Under the pieces are notes generated by a model. It was not told the DNA's origin, did not search any database, and was given only the letters and a program-made list of their open reading frames with translations. A stretch of DNA of 63,338 bases from Pseudomonadota bacterium. Lineage in GTDB: Bacteria; Pseudomonadota; Gammaproteobacteria; Burkholderiales; Burkholderiaceae_C. The stretch spans positions 1 through 63,338 of the forward strand of contig JAUNTQ010000010.1 of the NCBI GenBank assembly GCA_030538605.1. The letters are read 5' to 3'. The translations under genes and the position numbers were made by a program. Shown one piece after another: positions 25,640-34,997 of the stretch (position 1 is its first letter; every line of letters starts with the position of its first letter).

Positions 25640-27696
25640 TCAAACTCTACGATCGCCTGATCCACCGCCAGGCTGTCGCCCTCTTGCGCGCGCACTTCCT
25701 TGACCACGCCGTCGGCGCTGGCGAACAGCACGTTTTCCATCTTCATGGCCTCGATCACGGCCACGCGCTCGCCGGCCTTGACTTCCTGGCCCGGCTGCAC
25801 GGCCACCTGCACCAGCAGGCCGGGCATGGGCGAGAGCACGTATTTGCTCAGGTCGGGCGGCGCCTTGTAGGGCATCAGCCGGTGCAGCTCGGCGGTGCGC
25901 GGGTGCATGACGATGGCGTCCATCTGCGTGCCGTTGTGGTTGACGCGAATGGCCAGCGGGTTCTTGGCCGTGCCGCGCGACATTTGCGCGGTGAAGGGCA
26001 GGCCGTTGCAGGTGCCGGTGATGCGTGCGTCGCCCAGCGCCTTGTCCACCGTCAGCAGGTAGGTCTTGGCACCTTCGGGCGTGGTCAGCGTGATGGGCGT
26101 GGCCTGGCCGGGCGCGGTTTCGCCTGCCTGGGCGGGCACATAGGTGTGTTGGCCGCCCTCGCCCAGCACGCACACGGTGAACGCGCGCCCGGGCAGGCGC
26201 TTGAAGCCTTCCCAGAACTGGCCTTGCAGGCCGCTGGCGCGGTCGCGGTAGAACATGGCCAGGTGCACCGCCAGCGCCTGCAGAAAGGCCGGGTCGTCGT
26301 GCGGCACGTCTTCGGCGCGAAAGCCCTGCGCGTAATGCTCGGCGATGAAGCCGGTGTTGAAGTCGCCCGCCACGAACTTCGGGTGCGCCAGCAGCGCGGC
26401 CTGAAAAGGGATGTTGCTTTGCACGCCGCGAATGACGAAGCCGTTGAGCGCCTCGCGCATGCGCGCAATCGCGTCGCCCCGGTTCTGGCCGTGCACGATG
26501 AGCTTGGCGATCATCGAGTCGTAGTACATCGGAATCTCGCCGCCGTCGATCACGCCCGTGTCCACGCGCACGCCGTTATCGGTGGTGGCCTGGCCCTGAA
26601 ACAGGTTTTGCGCGGGCGGGTCAAAGCGCACCAGCCGGCCCGTGGAGGGCAGAAAGTTGCGGAACGGGTCTTCGGCGTTGATGCGGCATTCGATGGCCCA
26701 GCCCTGCTTTTTCACGTCGGCCTGCGTGAACGACAGCTTCTCGCCCGCCGCCACGCGAATCATCTGCTCGACCAGATCGAGGCCGGTGATCAGCTCCGTC
26801 ACCGGGTGCTCCACCTGCAGGCGCGTGTTCATCTCCAGAAAATAGAAGTCCTGGTCTTTGCCAACCACGAACTCCACCGTGCCCGCGCTCTGGTACTTCA
26901 CCGCCTTGGCCAGCGCCACGGCCTGCTCGCCCATGGCCTTGCGCGTGTCGTCGCTGATGAAGGGCGACGGCGCTTCCTCGATCACCTTCTGGTGACGGCG
27001 CTGGATGGAGCATTCGCGCTCGTTCAGATACACCACGTTGCCATGCGCATCGCCCAGCACCTGGATCTCGATGTGGCGCGGCTGCTCGACGAATTTTTCG
27101 ATGAACACGCGGTCATCGCCAAAGCTGTTGCGCGCCTCGTTCTGGCAGGCGGTAAAGCCCTCCAGCGCCTCCTGGTCGTTGAAGGCCACGCGCAAGCCCT
27201 TGCCGCCGCCGCCCGCGCTGGCCTTGATCATCACGGGGTAGCCAATGCCCTGGGCAATGCCCACCGCTTGTTCCGCCGTGGCGATGGGGTCGTTGTAGCC
27301 CGGGATGGTGCTGACCTTGGCCTCATCGGCCAGCTTTTTTGACGCGATCTTGTCGCCCATGGCCGCAATCGAATGCGCCTTGGGGCCGATGAAGGCGATG
27401 CCCTCTTCTTCGCAGCGGCGGGCAAAGGCTTCGTTCTCGCTCAAGAAACCGTAGCCCGGGTGAATGGCCTGCGCGCCGGTTTGCCTGGCGGCTTCGATGA
27501 TCTTGTCGGCCAGCAGATACGACTCGCGCGAAGGCGGTGGCCCCAGCCGCACGGCCTCGTCGGCCATCTGCACGAAGCGCGCATCCTTGTCGGCATCGGA
27601 ATACACCGCCACGGTGGCGATGCCCATTTTCTTGGCCGTCGCAATCACGCGGCAGGCAATTTCGCCACGGTTGGCGATGAGGATTTTGGTGAACAT
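25636..27696 (-). CDS. pccA: Propionyl-CoA carboxylase alpha subunit (biotin carboxylase + BCCP)
   Basis: It carboxylates biotin with ATP and bicarbonate; PccB then transfers the carboxyl to propionyl-CoA. The 686-residue protein has the biotin carboxylase N-domain (ILIANRGEIACRVIATAKK), the ATP-grasp region (KASAGGGGKGLRV), NTRLQVEHPVTE, a BT linker domain and a C-terminal BCCP with the biotin motif EAMKMEN. It is slightly longer than typical PccA (about 665). Assignment to propionyl- rather than methylcrotonyl-CoA rests on the neighbouring pccB, mcm and meaB. Confidence 0.93.
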   Translation of the reverse strand: MFTKILIANRGEIACRVIATAKKMGIATVAVYSDADKDARFVQMADEAVRLGPPPSRESYLLADKIIEAARQTGAQAIHPGYGFLSENEAFARRCEEEGIAFIGPKAHSIAAMGDKIASKKLADEAKVSTIPGYNDPIATAEQAVGIAQGIGYPVMIKASAGGGGKGLRVAFNDQEALEGFTACQNEARNSFGDDRVFIEKFVEQPRHIEIQVLGDAHGNVVYLNERECSIQRRHQKVIEEAPSPFISDDTRKAMGEQAVALAKAVKYQSAGTVEFVVGKDQDFYFLEMNTRLQVEHPVTELITGLDLVEQMIRVAAGEKLSFTQADVKKQGWAIECRINAEDPFRNFLPSTGRLVRFDPPAQNLFQGQATTDNGVRVDTGVIDGGEIPMYYDSMIAKLIVHGQNRGDAIARMREALNGFVIRGVQSNIPFQAALLAHPKFVAGDFNTGFIAEHYAQGFRAEDVPHDDPAFLQALAVHLAMFYRDRASGLQGQFWEGFKRLPGRAFTVCVLGEGGQHTYVPAQAGETAPGQATPITLTTPEGAKTYLLTVDKALGDARITGTCNGLPFTAQMSRGTAKNPLAIRVNHNGTQMDAIVMHPRTAELHRLMPYKAPPDLSKYVLSPMPGLLVQVAVQPGQEVKAGERVAVIEAMKMENVLFASADGVVKEVRAQEGDSLAVDQAIVEFE

Positions 27697-27765
27697 CTCT
27701 GTTTCCTTGCTTTCTTTGCTTGATCAAAAAAACGGTTTGTCGGATACGCTCTTGCGGCAAGCCGC

Positions 27766-28947
27766 TCACAAGGCTTCTTCTCGCAGCCAGTTGCCGCCGG
27801 GCATGCGCAGGTAGTCCGCACAGTCGGCTTGTTCGCAGCGCTGGCTGTCGATGACCTGAAGCACCAGCGCATCACGCGTGTATTTGTCGTTGGAGCGGCC
27901 CTTGGCGCGCACGGCCAGGATGCGCCCTTGCTGGTCCCAGCTGGCCACCGGCCCTTGCACCAGCGCGCGTGTCCAGTCGCCACGCACACGGCGCGCAGCG
28001 CGCACCACGCCTTCGGTGGACGAGCGTGCCTCGACCATCTGCACGGCCACCAGCAGCACGTCGTCGCCTAAGCGAAACGGGTTGTGGTCGATGACGTCCA
28101 GCGCCACGTAACGCCTGGCGCCATTGGCGCGCGCAAACGCACGCACGCGGGCCTGGCTGGCCAAGGCTTCGTCCACGCCTTGCTGCTCACGCGCCGCTGC
28201 GGCCCGTGCCTGCGCCGCACGGTTGGTGTAGGACTGCCATTGCGCGCTACCGGCGGCCACCGGTGTGACGGCCTGCACCACGCCGGCAGGCAGGTTGCCG
28301 AAAGCATCGGGGGCCCAGGTATCGCCCTCGCGCAGTTGAACGCGCAGATTTCGGCGCTGCAACGCATTCAGGCTGCCGCCACAGGCCGATTGCCAGTGCT
28401 GGTATGCGGCATCCAGCCACTGGCGTGCCACGGCGTCGTCGTGCAGCGCGTGTTGTGTGGACACTTGCAAACTCAATGGCTGGCAGGCGAGCGCAGGCAG
28501 CTTGCCGTTCACACCGCTTTCCACCCACAGATGCCCGCGCTGGCCCGGGCCTTGAAAGTCACCCAGGTCGAGCAGCACGCGCGTGCTGTCCACGCGGCGC
28601 GCGGCCTTGACCGCCGGCTCGGACAAAAGCACGCCTTGATCGAAACGCCCCTGCCACACCACGGGCGCGGCTGCAGGCGAATGGCGCAATTGCCATTCGG
28701 CCCGGCCTTGGCCTTGGGCCTTGCCGCCCTGACACGGCCCCCGATAGCTGGCGACGTATTCGTCACCGCGCAACTGGCCCGACGCCAACACTTCGCAATC
28801 GCCCGTGCTGACACCTGGCGGGGCCGCCAGCGCCGGCATGGCGCCAAAGCACAGCCATGCCGATGCGAGGCAGACGATGCCCAGGCAGCGGGAAACGGCG
28901 CGGGGTTTGGCGCACCCGGCGTGGGCGCAGAGCAGGTTTTCAGGCAT
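27766..28947 (-). CDS. Exported protein of unknown function with MORN-like segment
   Basis: The 393-residue protein has a late signal peptide (about 20-42, LGIVCLASAWLCFGAMPALA) after a Cys/His-containing start. A short stretch GDEYVASYRGPCQGGKAQGQ-GRAEW resembles a MORN repeat. The remainder is not recognised, with Cys pairs near the C-terminus (QRCEQADCADYLRMPGG). It overlaps the upstream hipA by eight bases and precedes pccA on the same strand. Its link to HipA is positional only. An internal start nearer the signal peptide is possible. Confidence 0.6.
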   Translation of the reverse strand: MPENLLCAHAGCAKPRAVSRCLGIVCLASAWLCFGAMPALAAPPGVSTGDCEVLASGQLRGDEYVASYRGPCQGGKAQGQGRAEWQLRHSPAAAPVVWQGRFDQGVLLSEPAVKAARRVDSTRVLLDLGDFQGPGQRGHLWVESGVNGKLPALACQPLSLQVSTQHALHDDAVARQWLDAAYQHWQSACGGSLNALQRRNLRVQLREGDTWAPDAFGNLPAGVVQAVTPVAAGSAQWQSYTNRAAQARAAAAREQQGVDEALASQARVRAFARANGARRYVALDVIDHNPFRLGDDVLLVAVQMVEARSSTEGVVRAARRVRGDWTRALVQGPVASWDQQGRILAVRAKGRSNDKYTRDALVLQVIDSQRCEQADCADYLRMPGGNWLREEAL

Positions 28948-30253
28948 GGCTCGGCTCCTTGCGTTGCACCGCCTGCCACACGGGCGTGAGCGCCTCGCGC
29001 ATCTGACGCAGCGTGGCCGCGCGAATGGGCAAGTCGGCCAGCAGCTCGGGCGCGGGTTGCAGTGCGGTAAGCCAATGGTCGATGACGTGCTCAGCGTCTT
29101 TGGGCTTCACGCCGCCTTCGCGCGCCACTTGCAGCAACTCGCGTCGACCCGGCGTGCGGCCCTCACCGGCGATGGACGTGCTGTGTTCGCCGCCAGGGCC
29201 GTGGCTGAAGGTCAAGTCGAACGCGGGGGACAGGCGCCAGCGGCCATCGGCGCCCAGCAGATAGGCGAAGTTCTTGGCGTGGTCGTCGCGGTTGTGGGTG
29301 AGCACATTGAACACGCAGCGGCCAAAGGCTTTCAGCGTTTCACGGTAGTCGCCCGTGAGGCGCGCGGTGGCGAGCAGCACGGTGCTGTAGTCGAGCGCGG
29401 GCAGGCGGTAGTCGGCATCGAGCAGCGCGGCCAGGCTGAGCATGGGCACGCGGACTTCTTCGCCCGTATTCATGAGGTCGGGCGCGGGGTGAGGCACGCG
29501 GTCGAAGCGGCGCACGCCAAAGGCGGCGTGGCGGCCCGCCAGCGCAAAGTGGCGCGAGGCAGGCATGCTCATGCCGCCGGCGCGGGCCAGGCGGGCGTAC
29601 AGCTCTTCGACGGCGCACACTTCGGCGTGTTCGCCCTGCGCGGGAAACTTGATGAGCCAGGGCTCGCCCGCTGCGCCGTCCTTGCTCATCGCAAACCGCG
29701 TGTGATCGGCCTGCCAGCGCAGCAGCGCCTTGGGCCGCGCGCCTTGCGGCGAGCCGCCCACTTGCAGCAGGCGCTGCAACTGCTGCACGGGCGTGTCGCC
29801 CGCATCGTCGGCCAGCACGGCCTGCACTTCGCGCGCCAGTGCGGCCAGCGACAGCGTGCCGCTGGTGCCCTCGGGCAAAGGGTCGGCCGGTTCAAAAGCC
29901 AGCGCGCCCAGGGCCGACTCGCCCACCACGGCCAGGCGCTCCAGCACCGACACGCTGCGCGGGTCGCGCCCGGCTTTGCGAAAGGCGCGGTCCATCAGCA
30001 GCATGCCCCAGCCATCGGGCAGCGCATCGGCAATGAAGGCGGGCAAGCCCTGCGTGTGGCGCGGGCCGGTGATGGCCACGGGCGCGGCACCGGGGCGCGG
30101 CAAGGGTGCGCGCAGAGGAGACGGCTCGATGCCGCGCGCCACCGCTTCGGGCGTGTATTCAAACAGCAGCGCACCGCCCGCCAGCGCCAGCGTGCCCAGC
30201 GGCCAGCGCTCGCCCCAGCCGGTGTAAGTGACGCGCAGGCGGTTCACGCTCAT
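28940..30253 (-). CDS. hipA: Second HipA-family kinase toxin
   Basis: The 437-residue HipA homologue has the Gly-rich loop VGGSPQGARPKALL (about 165-178), the ATP Lys (WLIKFP, K202), the catalytic loop THNRDDHAKNFAYL (about 319-332) and the metal site LSPAFDLTFS (D346). It is divergent from the HipA at 2909-4225 and closer to the YjjJ/HipA_C group. The start overlaps the XRE gene by ATGA, giving the standard hipB-hipA order. The module lies between pccB and pccA. Confidence 0.87.
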   Translation of the reverse strand: MSVNRLRVTYTGWGERWPLGTLALAGGALLFEYTPEAVARGIEPSPLRAPLPRPGAAPVAITGPRHTQGLPAFIADALPDGWGMLLMDRAFRKAGRDPRSVSVLERLAVVGESALGALAFEPADPLPEGTSGTLSLAALAREVQAVLADDAGDTPVQQLQRLLQVGGSPQGARPKALLRWQADHTRFAMSKDGAAGEPWLIKFPAQGEHAEVCAVEELYARLARAGGMSMPASRHFALAGRHAAFGVRRFDRVPHPAPDLMNTGEEVRVPMLSLAALLDADYRLPALDYSTVLLATARLTGDYRETLKAFGRCVFNVLTHNRDDHAKNFAYLLGADGRWRLSPAFDLTFSHGPGGEHSTSIAGEGRTPGRRELLQVAREGGVKPKDAEHVIDHWLTALQPAPELLADLPIRAATLRQMREALTPVWQAVQRKEPSHA

Positions 30254-30591
30254 GGCTTGCCTTGGCCCCTTGCCTTGCTGGCCCGCTGACGCGTGTCGGC
30301 CAGCGCCTCTGCCTGGGCAATGCTGTGACTGTTGGGCACGAACAGCCCATCCAGCTCGTGCGCCACGTTCAGCGCCTGGGCCACGCGCACCAGCAGCACC
30401 AGCGTGCCCTGGCCTGCGCCCTCCAGCCGGCGGATGGACGACAGCGACGTGCCCGCCATCTGCGCCAGCTCGGCCTGCGACAGGTTGCGCGCCAGACGCA
30501 GCGCACGCAGGCGCTCGCTCAGTTCAAGGGCGGTCACATCGGGTGGGGAAAGCGAAAACACGGAAGAACTCAATGAGTCAAATTTGAGCAA
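30250..30591 (-). CDS. hipB: HipB-type XRE antitoxin with a non-ATG start
   Basis: An HTH_XRE repressor (LRALRLARNLSQAELAQMAG, then TSLSSIRRLEGAG) of at most 113 residues. No ATG precedes the HTH; candidates are TTG (30591 or 30573) and GTG (30561 or 30537). I cannot choose among them, and no strong ribosome site is seen. An operator-like palindrome overlaps the first TTG, so translation start and repressor binding may coincide. It should neutralise and co-repress with the coupled hipA. Confidence 0.8.
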   Translation of the reverse strand: MLKFDSLSSSVFSLSPPDVTALELSERLRALRLARNLSQAELAQMAGTSLSSIRRLEGAGQGTLVLLVRVAQALNVAHELDGLFVPNSHSIAQAEALADTRQRASKARGQGKP

Positions 30592-30631
30592 TTAAACGCT
30601 TAAAAGGTCATTTAACGCTCAAATATGAGCG
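30578..30631. promoter_or_regulatory. Probable HipB operators upstream of the second hipBA
   Basis: Two related dyads lie at the front of the module: TCAAATTTGA (30578-30587, perfect palindrome, extended by GAGTC and GCA) and CGCTCA-AATA-TGAGCG (30616-30631). They share the half-site GCTCAAAT, and centres are about 41 bp apart (four helical turns). The region is AT-rich, unlike the coding DNA around it, and would contain the promoter. Confidence 0.6.
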
Positions 30632-30678
30632 CTTGATAGAGCAGGAAGAAACATGACTTTCATGGGCACGCGCGATGC

Positions 30679-32211
<1,533 letters not shown>

Positions 32212-32263
32212 GGGTCAGGTCGCTCTTTGAAGGTCAATCGGTAAAAGGCAATTCATCAAAAAA

Positions 32264-32344
32264 GATAGCTGCTTGCGCCGGATACAAGGCGTTTTCAGAT
32301 GGTTTTTCCTTGAATTTGGCGCGCAGACTGCGCAAGCAGCTATC
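32264..32344. repeat. Dispersed AGCTGCTTGCG palindrome, copy R3
   Basis: Outer arms GATAGCTGCTTGCGC and GCGCAAGCAGCTATC are perfect inverted repeats, with A-run and T-run outside. The inner stem is weaker than in other copies. It lies between the kinase-like gene and pccB and splits the propionyl-CoA block into two probable transcription units. Confidence 0.85.
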
Positions 32345-32372
32345 ATTTTTGTAGATCAAGGGCATGCTCGGG

Positions 32373-33224
32373 TCAGGCTTTTTCGGCCCACTGCGCGCGG
32401 CTGCGGCGCTGGGCGTAGCGGTGGGCGGCGGCGGCGGTGACTTGCAGCGCGAAGGTGTCGCGCCCCAGGCGGCGGCTGGCCGGCAGGTGGCGCAGCCAGC
32501 CCAGGCGGCGGCAGGCGTGCAAAAACAACTCGCGCACGGGCGCGCTTTCGGCGGCCATCCAGTCGTCAAGACTCGCGTCAACGTCGTGCGGGGGCAGCGG
32601 CAGCATCCACAGCGTGCTGTGCAGATAGGCCAGCCAGTCGCGCAGTTGCGCTTCGGGCAGAGGCATGACTTCGAGCGGGTCGTCTTCGAAGTCGATCATG
32701 CCGCCCAGGCGCGGCGGCTGGGCAGCGGCGTTCACGATGATGTTGCGCGCAAAACCCTGGCTGAGGTATTGGCCTGCCGCGTGCACCCGCACCAGCGCGC
32801 GCGCGGCTTCGCGCCACAGTTCGGTGGCGTGCGGCTGTTGCCCATGCAGCCACGCGGCCAGGTGCTCGGCCCCCAGCCACTGCATGACGAAGTGATCGGG
32901 CGCGACGTGCAACACGGCGGGCACGCGCGCGCCCGCAGCGTGCAGCGCTTGCAGGCGCGCCACCTCCACCGCCTGCCCGCGCGCGCCGCCGTGTGCGGGC
33001 GCGGCCTTGAGAAAAGGCAGGCCCAGCAGGCGGGCTGCGGCGTTCAGCACGCGGTAGCGCGCTGCGCCGCGCGGCGTGCGCATGCCTTTGACGACGACCT
33101 TCGCGCCCGGGCCATCCGCGCCACGGCCCGCCAGCTCGACCACCGCCACCTGCCCGCCTTGCCAGCCGGGCGCTTGCGCAATCTGCGCCAGGTCTTGCGG
33201 CGAGAGCGAAGCCACGGCCTTCAT
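32373..33224 (-). CDS. Protein-kinase-fold protein, possible pseudokinase
   Basis: The 283-residue protein resembles the small kinase-like families related to Kdo kinase/RIO: an early Lys segment (AKVVVKGMRTPRG), a helical middle, a catalytic-loop position reading YLSQGFARNIIVN and a DFG-equivalent MIDFEDDP. The loop lacks the usual H-x-D catalytic Asp, so activity is doubtful. The start overlaps the meaB stop (33221-33224), tying it to the methylmalonyl-CoA genes. Substrate unknown. Confidence 0.65.
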   Translation of the reverse strand: MKAVASLSPQDLAQIAQAPGWQGGQVAVVELAGRGADGPGAKVVVKGMRTPRGAARYRVLNAAARLLGLPFLKAAPAHGGARGQAVEVARLQALHAAGARVPAVLHVAPDHFVMQWLGAEHLAAWLHGQQPHATELWREAARALVRVHAAGQYLSQGFARNIIVNAAAQPPRLGGMIDFEDDPLEVMPLPEAQLRDWLAYLHSTLWMLPLPPHDVDASLDDWMAAESAPVRELFLHACRRLGWLRHLPASRRLGRDTFALQVTAAAAHRYAQRRSRAQWAEKA

Positions 33225-34255
33225 GCGCCGCCCTCCTCAGCAACTCCGCCGCCACTGGCCAGCGCCAGCAGGCGCCGCGCGGCGGTGGAAGGCGGCAGCA
33301 GGCCAGCGGCCACGTCTTGCACGGTGGCGGGCAGCGCATCGCGCACACCCGCGTGTTGGCGAAAAGCGGTTTTCAGCCCCGCGTCGATGCGCTCCCACAT
33401 CCACGCCAGCGCCTGCTGCTGGCGGCGCGCGGCCAGGCGCCCGTTGGCCGTCTGCACGTCGCGAAACTGGGTGACGGCGGCCCAGAAGTCTGGCAGTCCA
33501 TCGCCTTTCAGCCCGCTGATCTGCATCACCTGCGGCTGCCAGCGCGCCGCGTCGTGCGCGGCGTGATCGGGGTGGCCGTGCAGGCCGAAGATGCGCAGCG
33601 CCGACTGGATTTGCGCGCGCGCGCGCGTGGCGGCGGCGGGGTCGATGTCGGCCTTGTTGATGACCACCAGGTCGGCCAACTCCATCACGCCTTTCTTGAT
33701 GGCCTGCAAATCGTCGCCCGCGTTGGGCAGTTGCAGCAGCACGAACATGTCGGTCATGCCGCTGACGGCGGTTTCCGACTGGCCGACGCCCACGGTTTCG
33801 ACCAGCACCACGTCGTAGCCGGCGGCTTCGCACACCAGCAGCGCTTCGCGCGTTTTCTCGGCCACGCCGCCCAGCGTGCCGCTGCTGGGGCTGGGGCGGA
33901 TGTAGGCGGCGTCGAGCGTGGACAGGCGATCCATGCGCGTCTTGTCGCCCAGAATCGAGCCGCCCGAGACGGTGGATGAGGGGTCAATCGCCAGCACGGC
34001 CACGCGGTGGCCTTTTTCGATCAGATCAACGCCCAGCGCTTCGATGAAGGTGCTCTTGCCCACGCCCGGCACGCCGCTGATGCCGATGCGCAGCGACCGG
34101 CCCGTGTGCGGCAGCAGCGCGGTCAGCAATTCGTCGGCCTGCGCGCGGTGGTCGGCGCGGGTGGATTCGAGCAGGGTAATGGCCTTGGCGATGGCGCGGC
34201 GCTGGGCGGGGCCGGGGGCAGCCAGAAGCGCGGTGGCGATTTGCGTGACTTTCAT
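33221..34255 (-). CDS. meaB: MeaB-type G-protein chaperone of methylmalonyl-CoA mutase
   Basis: The 344-residue GTPase protects and reloads B12 on methylmalonyl-CoA mutase. It shows P-loop GISGVPGVGKSTFIEALG, the DPSS motif (LAIDPSSTVSGGSILGDKTR), ETVGVGQSE and NKAD, plus a C-terminal dimerisation arm. Older annotation calls this family ArgK. Its ATG overlaps the vapC stop and its stop overlaps the kinase-like gene, so it is coupled on both sides. Confidence 0.94.
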   Translation of the reverse strand: MKVTQIATALLAAPGPAQRRAIAKAITLLESTRADHRAQADELLTALLPHTGRSLRIGISGVPGVGKSTFIEALGVDLIEKGHRVAVLAIDPSSTVSGGSILGDKTRMDRLSTLDAAYIRPSPSSGTLGGVAEKTREALLVCEAAGYDVVLVETVGVGQSETAVSGMTDMFVLLQLPNAGDDLQAIKKGVMELADLVVINKADIDPAAATRARAQIQSALRIFGLHGHPDHAAHDAARWQPQVMQISGLKGDGLPDFWAAVTQFRDVQTANGRLAARRQQQALAWMWERIDAGLKTAFRQHAGVRDALPATVQDVAAGLLPPSTAARRLLALASGGGVAEEGGA

Positions 34256-34668
34256 GCGGCCAAGTTCTCCACCCAGTTCTCCAGCGTCAGGCCGTCGATG
34301 CGGGCGAATTCACGCGTGTTGTGGGTGACCAGCGTCAACCCTTCAGCCAGCGCATGGCAGCCAATGAGCAAATCCATCTCGCCAATGGGTGCGCCTGCGC
34401 TGCGCAGACGCTGGCGTTCACTGCCAAAGTGCATGGCGGCTTGTGCCGACCAGGGGAGCACCGTCAGCGCGTTGGTGAACTGCTGCAAGTGCGCGGCATT
34501 GCGCGCGCGATGCGTGGGGGCGCTGCGAGCCACGCCAAAGGCCAATTCGCCCAGCACCACGGCGCTGATGCAAAGCGCATCTTGCCCGGCTTGGCGCATC
34601 GCACGCATGACCGGCATATGGCCGTTCATGGCATAGACGCAGATGTTGGTGTCGAGCAGGTACTTCAT
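34252..34668 (-). CDS. vapC: VapC-type PIN-domain RNase toxin
   Basis: The 138-residue PIN endoribonuclease has the acidic residues in LLDTNICVYAM (D6), VLGELAFGV, GEMDLLIGCHA and the fourth position in VTHNTREFARI. The group usually cleaves initiator tRNA or rRNA. Its start shares one base with the vapB stop (TGATG), and its stop overlaps the meaB start, so a toxin is translated in the middle of the mcm-meaB operon. All PIN residues are present, so it may be active. Confidence 0.92.
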   Translation of the reverse strand: MKYLLDTNICVYAMNGHMPVMRAMRQAGQDALCISAVVLGELAFGVARSAPTHRARNAAHLQQFTNALTVLPWSAQAAMHFGSERQRLRSAGAPIGEMDLLIGCHALAEGLTLVTHNTREFARIDGLTLENWVENLAA

Positions 34669-34940
34669 CAGGGCGTGTCGGGCGGAATGTCAAATGGCTC
34701 GATGTCATCGACAGGCAGCGTGCGCTCGCGCTCGATGAAATCCATGCCCTCGAACCCGGCGAGGATGCGCTCCATACGCGCCCACCATGCATCGGCGTCA
34801 TGCCGGGGCCGCAACACCACCGCATCACCCACCTTCTCGATGGTGACTTCATCGGTCTCAAACCGATAGGCCTTGGGCAGGCGCACGGCCTGGCTGCGGC
34901 CAGACATGAAAACCTTGGCGGTGTCGAGTGCGGTGGTCAT
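34668..34940 (-). CDS. vapB: VapB-type AbrB/SpoVT antitoxin
   Basis: The 90-residue antitoxin has an N-terminal swapped-hairpin DNA-binding segment ([20 protein letters not shown], the hallmark of VapB) and an acidic C-terminal tail for toxin binding ([17 protein letters not shown], read here as [20 protein letters not shown]). It is coupled to vapC and preceded by a palindromic operator at 34961-34985. Confidence 0.92.
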   Translation of the reverse strand: MTTALDTAKVFMSGRSQAVRLPKAYRFETDEVTIEKVGDAVVLRPRHDADAWWARMERILAGFEGMDFIERERTLPVDDIEPFDIPPDTP

Positions 34941-34960
34941 ATCAAGCTCCCGAGAAAAGA

Positions 34961-34985
34961 TGAGATATGACGATGATATATCTCA
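34961..34985. promoter_or_regulatory. vapBC operator palindrome
   Basis: TGAGATAT and ATATCTCA are perfect 8-base arms separated by nine bases, 20 bp upstream of the vapB start. The AT-rich site lies between the mcm stop (34998) and vapB, so vapBC-meaB probably has its own autoregulated promoter besides read-through from mcm. Confidence 0.8.
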
Positions 34986-34997
34986 CAAACCAAACCC

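Noticed and set aside
24855..25643. A 262-codon gene containing the antitoxin sequence
   Set aside because: The upstream part is an off-frame reading of the RidA gene; only the last 67 codons have family resemblance, so I treat it as a frameshifted antitoxin.
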